From Treponema sp. (GTDB lineage: Bacteria; Spirochaetota; Spirochaetia; Treponematales; Breznakiellaceae): a stretch of DNA of 5,440 bases. The stretch lies in the NCBI GenBank assembly GCA_009785045.1, contig WQXC01000104.1, forward strand, positions 1-5,440, written 5' to 3'. Positions 1-5,440 of the stretch are shown here, in pieces; positions within the stretch are counted from its first letter, which is position 1, and the number at the start of each line of letters is the position of its first letter. The notes beneath the pieces are model-generated. The model saw nothing but the letters and a program-made list of their open reading frames with translations, was not told the DNA's origin and did no database searches. Position numbers and translations under genes: made by a program.

Positions 1-338
1 ACCTGTAATCTGCCAATGTCGCACTTAGAGCCGTCAGAGATAAATATTTCGTCTGTTCCAAACTTGCCTTTGTAAAAAACCTTGGAAATTTTTTCGCGTA
101 ACTGCGGCAAACCTTCATCCTGATAACCGGAGTAACCTTCTACTGTACCCAATTTGCGCGCGCCTTCTACAAGACCTGCGTTTGTATGCGGTAAAATCGG
201 TTCTGTGGTGTTACCGATACCCAGACTGATTATTTTTGCATCAGGGTTGGCAGCGGCAAATTCGCGCCTGCGCTTTGCGATCTCCGGGAAAAGATATCCT
301 GCTTTAAGATTAGCGATATTTGGGTTACGAGTTACCAT
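1..338 (-). CDS. dapL: LL-diaminopimelate aminotransferase, N-terminal part (3' end beyond the window)
   Basis: Predicted PLP-dependent class I/II (fold type I) aminotransferase that converts L-tetrahydrodipicolinate plus glutamate to LL-2,6-diaminopimelate in the cytoplasm, bypassing DapC/D/E. My translation from the ATG at 338..336 gives 112 residues open to the window edge, roughly a quarter of the usual ~400. Recognisable DapL blocks are RNPNIANLKAGYLFPEIAKR near residue 4, KIISLGIGNTTEPI near 35-48, GTVEGYSGY near 64-72, and IFISDGSKCDIGRLQ at the visible end. The catalytic lysine lies in the missing part and cannot be checked. The start is supported by AGGAG six bases upstream and by alignment of the first residues with the family. 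It is the last visible gene of the asd-lysA-dapL block, 9 nt after lysA. The stretch GYQDEG looks one residue shorter than the GYxDEQG form I remember, which is probably ordinary variation. Identification is strong; subclass is not resolved. Confidence 0.92.
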   Translation of the reverse strand, partial: MVTRNPNIANLKAGYLFPEIAKRRREFAAANPDAKIISLGIGNTTEPILPHTNAGLVEGARKLGTVEGYSGYQDEGLPQLREKISKVFYKGKFGTDEIFISDGSKCDIGRLQ

Positions 339-344
339 ATTAAT

Positions 345-349
345 CTCCT
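345..349 (-). promoter_or_regulatory. Ribosome binding site of dapL, overlapping the lysA stop
   Basis: The minus strand reads AGGAG six bases before the dapL ATG. Its first two bases are the last two of the lysA TAG stop (350..348), so a ribosome finishing lysA sits on the dapL start signal; this suggests translational coupling. The site lies in the loop of a short A/T inverted repeat, TTAAT-TAGGAG-ATTAA, covering 340-355. Confidence 0.75.
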
Positions 350-1634
350 AATTAAATTCCTTTACACCATTAATATCCAACGTGGCGAAATAATCCTCTA
401 CTGTCTCTGCCCTGCGTATCTCTACCACACTTCCGTCTGCGCGCAGCAGCAATTCTCCGCAGCGAAGTTTACCGTTGTAGTTATAACCCATCGCTCTTCC
501 GTGCGCGCCTGTGTCGTGAATAACAACAAAGTCACCATTACCGGCAGCGGCATCTGCAGCAGTTTCTATTTTTGGCAATTGCCTTTGAATAGCAAATTTA
601 TCGTTGTTTTCGCACAGGCTGCCGACTACATCATAAGTTTCAGTTAACGGCGCGCTTTCCTTGCCAGGTATCGTTATGTGATGATACGCGCCATACAAAC
701 CAGGGCGCATTAAATCGGCGGCGCACGCATCAAGCGCGATGTAGTTACGGTAGATCTCTTTTTTGTGAACCGCGCGCGTTACAAGCCAGCCGTAAGGACC
801 GGTTACCACCCTGCCCCACTCGGTGCGAATTTCTATTGGCGCAAGTCCAGCAGTAACTATTACTTCGTCGTACGCTTTTTTAATACCAGCAGTTAACGCT
901 TTATAATCCACAGCAACCTGATCCAGCTTATATGGAATACCCATGCCGCCGCCAAGATTGATAAACTCCAGGCGTACACCAGTCTTGCTGTGAATCTCAA
1001 CTGCAAGTTCAAAAAGCATACGCGCTGTTTCTACATGGTACGGAATAGAAAGCTCGTTACTCGCTACCATTGTATGCAGGGCAAAACGTTTTACTCCCTT
1101 TTCTTTTAAAAGTGCGTACCCCTTAATAAGATGTTCGCGCGTAAAACCGTACTTTGCCTCTTCCGGCTTGCCGATTATAGCATTACCTTCTTTTAAAGGA
1201 CCAGGGTTATAACGAAAAGAAATTAACTCGGGCAATCCAAGATTTTTTTCAAGAAAATCGATGTGAGTAATATCATCAAGATTAATAACCGCGCCCATTT
1301 TTTTTGCAGCAGCGTATTCTTTTGCCGGCGTCTCGTTGGAAGTAAGCATGATGTCTTCGCCTTTAATTCCCGCAGCTTCGGCAAGCAGAAGTTCCGGCAA
1401 ACTGGAACAGTCTGCGCCAAAACCTTCGCTTGCAAGAACTTTGAGAATGTACGGGTTAGGCAAAGCTTTTACCGCAAAATGATTTTTGTAAGAACGAAAA
1501 CATGAGAACGCTGCCTTAATCAGACGAACGTTCTCGATAATTGCCTTCTCGTCGTAAATATAAAACGGTGTGGGAAACTGTTCTGCAATTTCTTCCAGCG
1601 CTTCTTTATCTAGCGGAAAATACTTTTCATTCAT
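348..1634 (-). CDS. lysA: Diaminopimelate decarboxylase
   Basis: Predicted PLP-dependent fold type III decarboxylase (alanine racemase-like barrel plus C-terminal beta domain), catalysing meso-diaminopimelate to L-lysine and CO2, the last step of lysine synthesis. The protein has 428 residues, normal for the family. The PLP lysine is K56 in FAVKALPN. KYGF follows at 161-164, the glycine loop LGGGMGIPY at 227-235, and the phosphate-binding EWGR at 272-275 in place of the common EPGR. CEN at 341-343 replaces the usual CES, and DTGAHGRAMGYNYNG at 374-388 has His where most LysA have Tyr. These match a LysA subgroup I recall from clostridia and related bacteria, so I read them as subfamily features rather than damage. 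Another decarboxylase of the family (ornithine/arginine or carboxynorspermidine) is less likely given the asd and dapL neighbours. The ATG directly follows the asd stop (TAGATG), and the stop is TAG at 350..348. Confidence 0.9.
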   Translation of the reverse strand: MNEKYFPLDKEALEEIAEQFPTPFYIYDEKAIIENVRLIKAAFSCFRSYKNHFAVKALPNPYILKVLASEGFGADCSSLPELLLAEAAGIKGEDIMLTSNETPAKEYAAAKKMGAVINLDDITHIDFLEKNLGLPELISFRYNPGPLKEGNAIIGKPEEAKYGFTREHLIKGYALLKEKGVKRFALHTMVASNELSIPYHVETARMLFELAVEIHSKTGVRLEFINLGGGMGIPYKLDQVAVDYKALTAGIKKAYDEVIVTAGLAPIEIRTEWGRVVTGPYGWLVTRAVHKKEIYRNYIALDACAADLMRPGLYGAYHHITIPGKESAPLTETYDVVGSLCENNDKFAIQRQLPKIETAADAAAGNGDFVVIHDTGAHGRAMGYNYNGKLRCGELLLRADGSVVEIRRAETVEDYFATLDINGVKEFN

Positions 1635-2741
1635 CTACAAATAGCCTTTATGCTTTAATAACTCTGCGTTTAAGATTCCGCCGCCGGCTGCTCCGCGCAC
1701 AGTGTTATGCGAAAGCGCAACAAAGCGGATATCAAAAATATTACACGGACGCAGGCGCCCAATTGTAACTGCCATAGCCTTATCAGTGTCGCGATCCTTG
1801 CGCGGCTGAGGACGGTTATCCTCTTCGCGGTAAATGATCGGCTGCTTAGGCGCAAACGGCAAGCCCGCTTCCTGAGGCAATCCTTTGTATGCAGCCCAGA
1901 TTTTTTTTATCTCGTCCATGGAAGACGGCTTTTTTCCGGCGAACTCAAGCGACACACATGCAGTATGCCCGTCTATTACCGGCACCCTGTTACAGTGCGC
2001 AGAAATCAGCGGGAACTCTGCGTTTTTAAAAATGCCGCCGTCAATGCAACCAAAAATCTTTAACGGTTCTTTTTCGGACTTTTCCTCTTCGCCTCCAATG
2101 TATGGAACAATATTATCGATCATATCCAAACTTGGCACACCGGGATAACCTGCTCCAGAGACCGCCTGCATCGTGTTAACAAACATTCGCTTTGCTTCGT
2201 AACCTGCCTGCGCGAGTGCGTGAATCGGTTTCATATAACTTTGTATCGAACAGTTAGGTTTTACGGCAATAAAACCGCGATCCCACCCGCGCGCTTTTTT
2301 CTGCAGCGGAATAATATCGGTATGATCAGCATTAATCTCGGCGATTAAAACCGGCACATCTTCTGTCCAACGGTGCGCCGATGCGTTTGAGATTACAGGA
2401 ATTCCTGCCGCGGCGTATTGTTCTTCCAGCGCTTTGGTTTCGTCTTTACTCATTTCCAGCGCGGAAAATACGAATGAACATTCGCCTTTTTTGAACGCTG
2501 CAACTGCGCGGCTTACATCGTTGGCATCTTCTACCATTAAATCGCCTACATGAGGAGCGTAAGTTTTAGTTAATTGCCATCTGCCCTTAACCGCTTCTGC
2601 GTATTTTTTTCCTGCGCTGCGCGGAGAGGCTGCCGCATAGCGTACCTCAAACCAGGGGTGATCATTGAGAAGGGTGATGTATTGCTGCCCAACCATGCCT
2701 GTAGCGCCCAGTATTCCAACCGGGATTTTGCTCTGTGCCAT
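1635..2741 (-). CDS. asd: Aspartate-semialdehyde dehydrogenase, archaeal/fungal type
   Basis: Predicted to reduce L-aspartyl-4-phosphate to L-aspartate 4-semialdehyde with NADPH, the branch-point step towards lysine/diaminopimelate, threonine and methionine; cytoplasmic. The protein has 368 residues. An N-terminal Rossmann motif LGATGMVGQ lies at 11-19. The catalytic cysteine is C164 in KPNCS (161-165), and the likely catalytic base is H259 in RVPVIDGHT (252-260). TMQAVSGAGYPG (190-201), RPQPRKDRD (310-318), VTIGRLR (325-331) and SHNTVRGAAGGG (344-355) are further family blocks. The combination KPNCS with RVPVIDGH belongs to the archaeal/eukaryotic branch, not the E. coli-type enzyme. The start is ATG with AAGGAG six bases upstream. 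It lies 26 nt after the cyclase gene and directly abuts lysA, so it probably opens the lysine block. Confidence 0.94.
   Translation of the reverse strand: MAQSKIPVGILGATGMVGQQYITLLNDHPWFEVRYAAASPRSAGKKYAEAVKGRWQLTKTYAPHVGDLMVEDANDVSRAVAAFKKGECSFVFSALEMSKDETKALEEQYAAAGIPVISNASAHRWTEDVPVLIAEINADHTDIIPLQKKARGWDRGFIAVKPNCSIQSYMKPIHALAQAGYEAKRMFVNTMQAVSGAGYPGVPSLDMIDNIVPYIGGEEEKSEKEPLKIFGCIDGGIFKNAEFPLISAHCNRVPVIDGHTACVSLEFAGKKPSSMDEIKKIWAAYKGLPQEAGLPFAPKQPIIYREEDNRPQPRKDRDTDKAMAVTIGRLRPCNIFDIRFVALSHNTVRGAAGGGILNAELLKHKGYL
1645..1649 (-). promoter_or_regulatory. Putative ribosome binding site of lysA inside the asd 3' end
   Basis: The minus strand reads AAAGG ten bases before the lysA ATG, inside the last codons of asd. 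It is a weaker match and further from the start than the asd and dapL sites. Because the lysA ATG immediately follows the asd TAG, re-initiation by ribosomes ending asd may contribute. Confidence 0.5.
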
Positions 2742-2747
2742 AAAATG

Positions 2748-2753
2748 CTCCTT
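2748..2753 (-). promoter_or_regulatory. Ribosome binding site of asd
   Basis: A strong AAGGAG lies six bases before the asd ATG at 2741 and fixes that start. Its GGAG can pair with CTCC just upstream (CTCC-ACAA-GGAG, 2748-2759), a 4-bp stem that could partly mask the site, although such a short stem is weak. Confidence 0.75.
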
Positions 2754-2761
2754 GTGGAGTT

Positions 2762-2790
2762 ATGGTACTACTTTGATTTTAAGTTGTAAA
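2762..2790 (-). promoter_or_regulatory. Candidate sigma70-like promoter for asd-lysA-dapL
   Basis: Reading the minus strand, TTTACA at 2790..2785 (5 of 6 to TTGACA) and TACCAT at 2767..2762 (4 of 6 to TATAAT, with the key A and T at positions 2 and 6) are separated by exactly 17 bases. A start about seven bases on would give a leader of roughly 15 nt carrying the AAGGAG of asd. The elements overlap the last codons and stop of the cyclase gene. The -10 is poor and A/T-rich gene ends give such matches by chance, so this is only a candidate for expression of the lysine genes apart from the cyclase. Confidence 0.3.
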
Positions 2791-5440
2791 CCCCATCCCA
2801 GCTTTCTGAAGGCATAGATACAGAGAATTGTTTAAGCCGATCAAGATACAATGTTGATGGAACATCGTCTGGTTTAATTTTTAAGGTTTCATTAAAACCT
2901 TCCATCGCCTGTTTCCATTCGCGTTTTTCAAAACATTCCAGCGCCTGATGAAAAACGGTTACAAGGTTTTTATCCTGCTCAGTTGCATGATCAGCAATGT
3001 CGATAAGTTCGCAAAGACGCACCGGCTCGTTTATACCAACAACGCGTACACGATCAAGCTTGCGGTACAATACGGCATCGCCTGTTTGTTTTACAGTTTC
3101 TTCCGATGCAAGCATCCATGTTCCGTACTGACTATTTACACTTTCAAGACGCGCTGCAAGGTTAACGGCATTACCCATAATAGTATAGTTCATCTTATTT
3201 TCTGTACCCATGTTACCTGCAACCATGCTGCCGGTATTTATGCCGATACGGGTTAGAAGCGGTATAGGAGAAAGATTTTCTTCCATTACAACTTTATTCA
3301 GTTCCAGTTCTACCTTTTTCATTTTGATGGCGGAAACACAGGCGCGAAGCGCATGATCCTCCAGAGGGATAGGCGCGCCAAAGAAAGCAACGATTGCATC
3401 TCCTATGTACTTATCGATAGTACCCTTTTGATCAAGAACAACATCGCTCATTGCGCTTAAGTATTTATTTAAAAGACTAACCAGTTTTGCAGGATCGCCG
3501 AGTTTTTCAGAAATGGTGGAAAAGCCTTTAATGTCGGTAAAAACCGCTGTCATGTAATATTTTGTGCCGCCCAACTGAAGACGTGAAGGATCTGCAATTA
3601 TTTCTTTTACAACATCACTGCTTACATAAGTTGAGAATGCTGTACGTATAAAAGCTTTCTCTTTTTCCGAACCGGCATAAGAAATAACTTCCCTAACGAT
3701 AATGGCAGAAATCATTGCAAAAACTGTTCCAAGCGGTCCCAGAAAGATACCGGTAAAACGGAAAAGCAGAATAGTCCCGATAAAAAATAAAAGCGCAGCG
3801 CCGAATCCGCAGGATGCGCGGATAACCGGAGTAAGACTGCCGCTTAAATGGAAAAAGATCGGTATTACAATAAACATAAATAAAATACACCACCAGAACC
3901 TTAACGGAATAATAAATGATTCAGAAAGAATCGTATCTAATACAACACCGTGGGTACCTACGTTTATATATTTTCCGTAAAACGGATTTGCGCCGTAGTC
4001 TGTAGTGCCGGTATCAACACGTCCTATAATTACAAATTTGTCGCGTAACGCTAAATCTTTAGATTCAGATAATTCTATATGACGGTTCAGGTTTATTTCC
4101 AGATATTCAAGCAGCAATGTAATGTAACCAGCCTCGTCTTCTATCATATCTGCCATACCAGGATTTTCTTCGCATAACCAATCACTTATTTCCATTATTT
4201 TTGTTACAGGATCATCTTCCAGAATACCGGATAAAAGCCCGTAAGCGTAATTACGATATTTAAGAAAATTATCAAAATAATCATTATCGGTATTTTCCAT
4301 TGCCAGATTTCTGTATTCATACGATGCATCAAACAACTGGATCATATCAAAGAGATCTTCCTTAATATGGCTTAGTGAACTATCAAACTGGGTAAAGTAA
4401 TCCAGTTCGGCGCCGGAAAGCGCGTGGGTATACCTAACAATCTGTGATTCTATTTCGTCCAGTAAACTAAAATCTGCAAAAGAAATATGCGTGTAACTAT
4501 CACTATAATCTTCTTTAGGCCAGTCAAGCATCATTCTGCCTTTGTAATCAAGCGGTATAACAATATCTTTTACTCTTCCGTCAGGTAATTGCGCTTGTTT
4601 AATTGTCAGCCTGCGTTTTTCCAGAACGATTTCCGGATTGCCAAGATAATCGATAAGCGGCGCGAAAGACAACTGCAGGTACCAGTGATCATGCATATTC
4701 TGCGTAAGGAAAATACGTCTTCTTACTCCGTCGTCATCAATTTCTACGTTGGTATATCCGGCTCCTTTTGCAGCATTGGAAAATATTGGAAGCGCCGGAA
4801 GTATATCAACATCGCCAGCGCCGCGGGAAGCGTTAGGTGAAGCATTTACAGGATACGAAAAACGTTCTTCTGCAATGAGCCGGCGTTCGGCTTCTTCGCC
4901 TTCCAGCGGATAAGCCCACAAATTAAGTGTTGACCAGCTTCGTCCGTTAAGAGCAAGCGCCTGAGCAAGATATAAATCGTTATCGCGGGCAACGCCTTGC
5001 GCTTTTCCGTAAAGATCAATTTTCTGTCTTGCAATTATACTGGAAAGCCGTTCGGCATAAGTTGAAACATCATTTCGTCCTATACGGCCTGTTCCGATTG
5101 CAGAAAATATATCCTGCGCGGAAACATCAATTTCCAAAAACGCGCGATCAAAATCGTAACCTAGCCCTTGTTCCAGATAGAGGCTGTCTACTCCCTGGGG
5201 ACCGCGGTTGATATACTCGATATCAAAGATAACTGCTCTTGCGCCGTATTCTTTCAAACGCAAAAGACCATCGGCTGTAATGGAGCGCGGCCACGGAAAA
5301 AAACCGTAATAAGCGATAGCCTGATCGTCAACATCAAGAAAAGCAACGCTGTCTATGCGCTCGCGGTTCGCTCTGAACCGGAGAAAGAAATCGTAGAGCC
5401 GGTCTTCCAGCGCAGTCATCGCGCCGACAAGATACAACAG
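2768..5440 (-). CDS. CHASE2-domain class III adenylate cyclase, N-terminus beyond the window
   Basis: Membrane receptor predicted to make cAMP from ATP. The frame is open to the right edge, and the TTG at 5437 is probably not the true start: family members begin with a membrane helix that would lie just before the visible LYLVGAMTALEDRLYDFFLR. Numbering from that TTG, CHASE2 spans about 8-507 (VAFLDVDD 31-38, FFPWPR 46-51, GVRRRIF 237-243, DKFVIIG 466-472, GTHGVVLDTIL 494-504). Predicted membrane helices lie near 513-532, 540-559 and 563-583. The cyclase domain covers about 625-812. Metal ligands are D635 (FTDIKGF) and D680 (KYIGD), adenine-specifying residues K676 and T752, and transition-state residues N759 and R763 (NAVNLAARLE), so it should be active and ATP-directed. 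The tail (about 822-889) holds a TPR-like hairpin and ends in WDGVYNLKSK. Compared with ordinary CHASE2, extra segments lie at about 80-150 and 320-458, the second very acidic. The stop is TAG, 26 nt before asd. Confidence 0.93.
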   Translation of the reverse strand: MLYLVGAMTALEDRLYDFFLRFRANRERIDSVAFLDVDDQAIAYYGFFPWPRSITADGLLRLKEYGARAVIFDIEYINRGPQGVDSLYLEQGLGYDFDRAFLEIDVSAQDIFSAIGTGRIGRNDVSTYAERLSSIIARQKIDLYGKAQGVARDNDLYLAQALALNGRSWSTLNLWAYPLEGEEAERRLIAEERFSYPVNASPNASRGAGDVDILPALPIFSNAAKGAGYTNVEIDDDGVRRRIFLTQNMHDHWYLQLSFAPLIDYLGNPEIVLEKRRLTIKQAQLPDGRVKDIVIPLDYKGRMMLDWPKEDYSDSYTHISFADFSLLDEIESQIVRYTHALSGAELDYFTQFDSSLSHIKEDLFDMIQLFDASYEYRNLAMENTDNDYFDNFLKYRNYAYGLLSGILEDDPVTKIMEISDWLCEENPGMADMIEDEAGYITLLLEYLEINLNRHIELSESKDLALRDKFVIIGRVDTGTTDYGANPFYGKYINVGTHGVVLDTILSESFIIPLRFWWCILFMFIVIPIFFHLSGSLTPVIRASCGFGAALLFFIGTILLFRFTGIFLGPLGTVFAMISAIIVREVISYAGSEKEKAFIRTAFSTYVSSDVVKEIIADPSRLQLGGTKYYMTAVFTDIKGFSTISEKLGDPAKLVSLLNKYLSAMSDVVLDQKGTIDKYIGDAIVAFFGAPIPLEDHALRACVSAIKMKKVELELNKVVMEENLSPIPLLTRIGINTGSMVAGNMGTENKMNYTIMGNAVNLAARLESVNSQYGTWMLASEETVKQTGDAVLYRKLDRVRVVGINEPVRLCELIDIADHATEQDKNLVTVFHQALECFEKREWKQAMEGFNETLKIKPDDVPSTLYLDRLKQFSVSMPSESWDGVYNLKSK

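Noticed and set aside
339..347. Search for a terminator or riboswitch in the intergenic gaps, including 2742-2767
   Set aside because: The gaps are 9 and 26 nt, too short for a lysine riboswitch, and no GC stem with a T tract is present.
154..351. Open frame of 65 codons on the plus strand antisense to the dapL start
   Set aside because: It lies almost entirely over dapL in the opposite direction, has no recognisable domain, and the dapL frame is clearly the conserved one.
1298..1305. Run of eight A (minus strand) inside lysA, possible slippage site
   Set aside because: The frame reads correctly through it (Lys-Lys-Met) into conserved sequence, with no sign of a shifted or alternative product.
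1901..1908. Run of eight A (minus strand) inside asd, possible slippage site
   Set aside because: The frame continues intact into the conserved C-terminal motifs; it lies in an ordinary Lys-Lys-Ile stretch.
1707..2148. Two overlapping plus-strand open frames (118 and 87 codons) antisense to asd
   Set aside because: Both mirror a well-conserved enzyme gene, have no family resemblance and an Arg/Cys/Phe/Ser-rich composition typical of antisense frames.
3167..3187. Asn756 in the cyclase motif IMGNAVN, first suspected as loss of a substrate-specifying residue
   Set aside because: Aligned with mammalian adenylate cyclase, the adenine-contacting position is T752, while the residue after the glycine is Asn there too; the catalytic set is complete.
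2948..3256. 102-codon plus-strand open frame opposite the cyclase domain
   Set aside because: It is antisense to the highly conserved catalytic region and shows no domain; a shadow of the real gene.
5411..5437. TTG at 5437 or ATG at 5419 as the true start of the cyclase
   Set aside because: The frame is open to the edge, and either start would remove the N-terminal membrane helix expected before CHASE2, leaving the sensor unable to reach the periplasm; the gene is treated as cut by the window.

Overview
The window is almost entirely coding, and every gene reads on the minus strand. In transcription order (right to left) it holds four genes: a large CHASE2-type class III adenylate cyclase cut by the right edge, an aspartate-semialdehyde dehydrogenase of the archaeal/fungal type (asd), a diaminopimelate decarboxylase (lysA), and the first 112 codons of an LL-diaminopimelate aminotransferase (dapL) cut by the left edge. 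Gaps are 26 nt (cyclase to asd), 0 nt (asd to lysA, stop directly followed by ATG) and 9 nt (lysA to dapL). No stretch above 30 bases is non-coding, and no RNA gene, mobile element, CRISPR array or terminator is visible.

The last three genes form a compact lysine/diaminopimelate block. Asd makes L-aspartate 4-semialdehyde. DapL converts tetrahydrodipicolinate to LL-diaminopimelate in one step, the short alternative to the succinylase, acetylase and dehydrogenase routes. LysA decarboxylates meso-diaminopimelate to lysine. The connecting enzymes DapA, DapB and DapF are not in the window. The start signals look translationally coupled: the lysA ATG abuts the asd stop, and the dapL Shine-Dalgarno overlaps the lysA stop. 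A possible sigma70-like promoter at the end of the cyclase gene could drive the lysine block separately.

The cyclase has a periplasmic CHASE2 sensor, three predicted membrane helices, a cytoplasmic cyclase domain with a complete catalytic set and adenine-type specificity residues, and a short TPR-like tail. Its sensor carries two extra segments, one of them a long and very acidic helical insert. This architecture, DapL, the archaeal-type Asd and a moderate GC content suggest a bacterium, most plausibly a spirochaete (Treponema-like). That is an inference from family resemblance, not from a marker gene.

I see no previously undescribed multi-gene system here. The items most worth a second look are the acidic insert in the CHASE2 sensor, the possible link between cAMP signalling and the lysine operon, and the variant active-site motifs of LysA.
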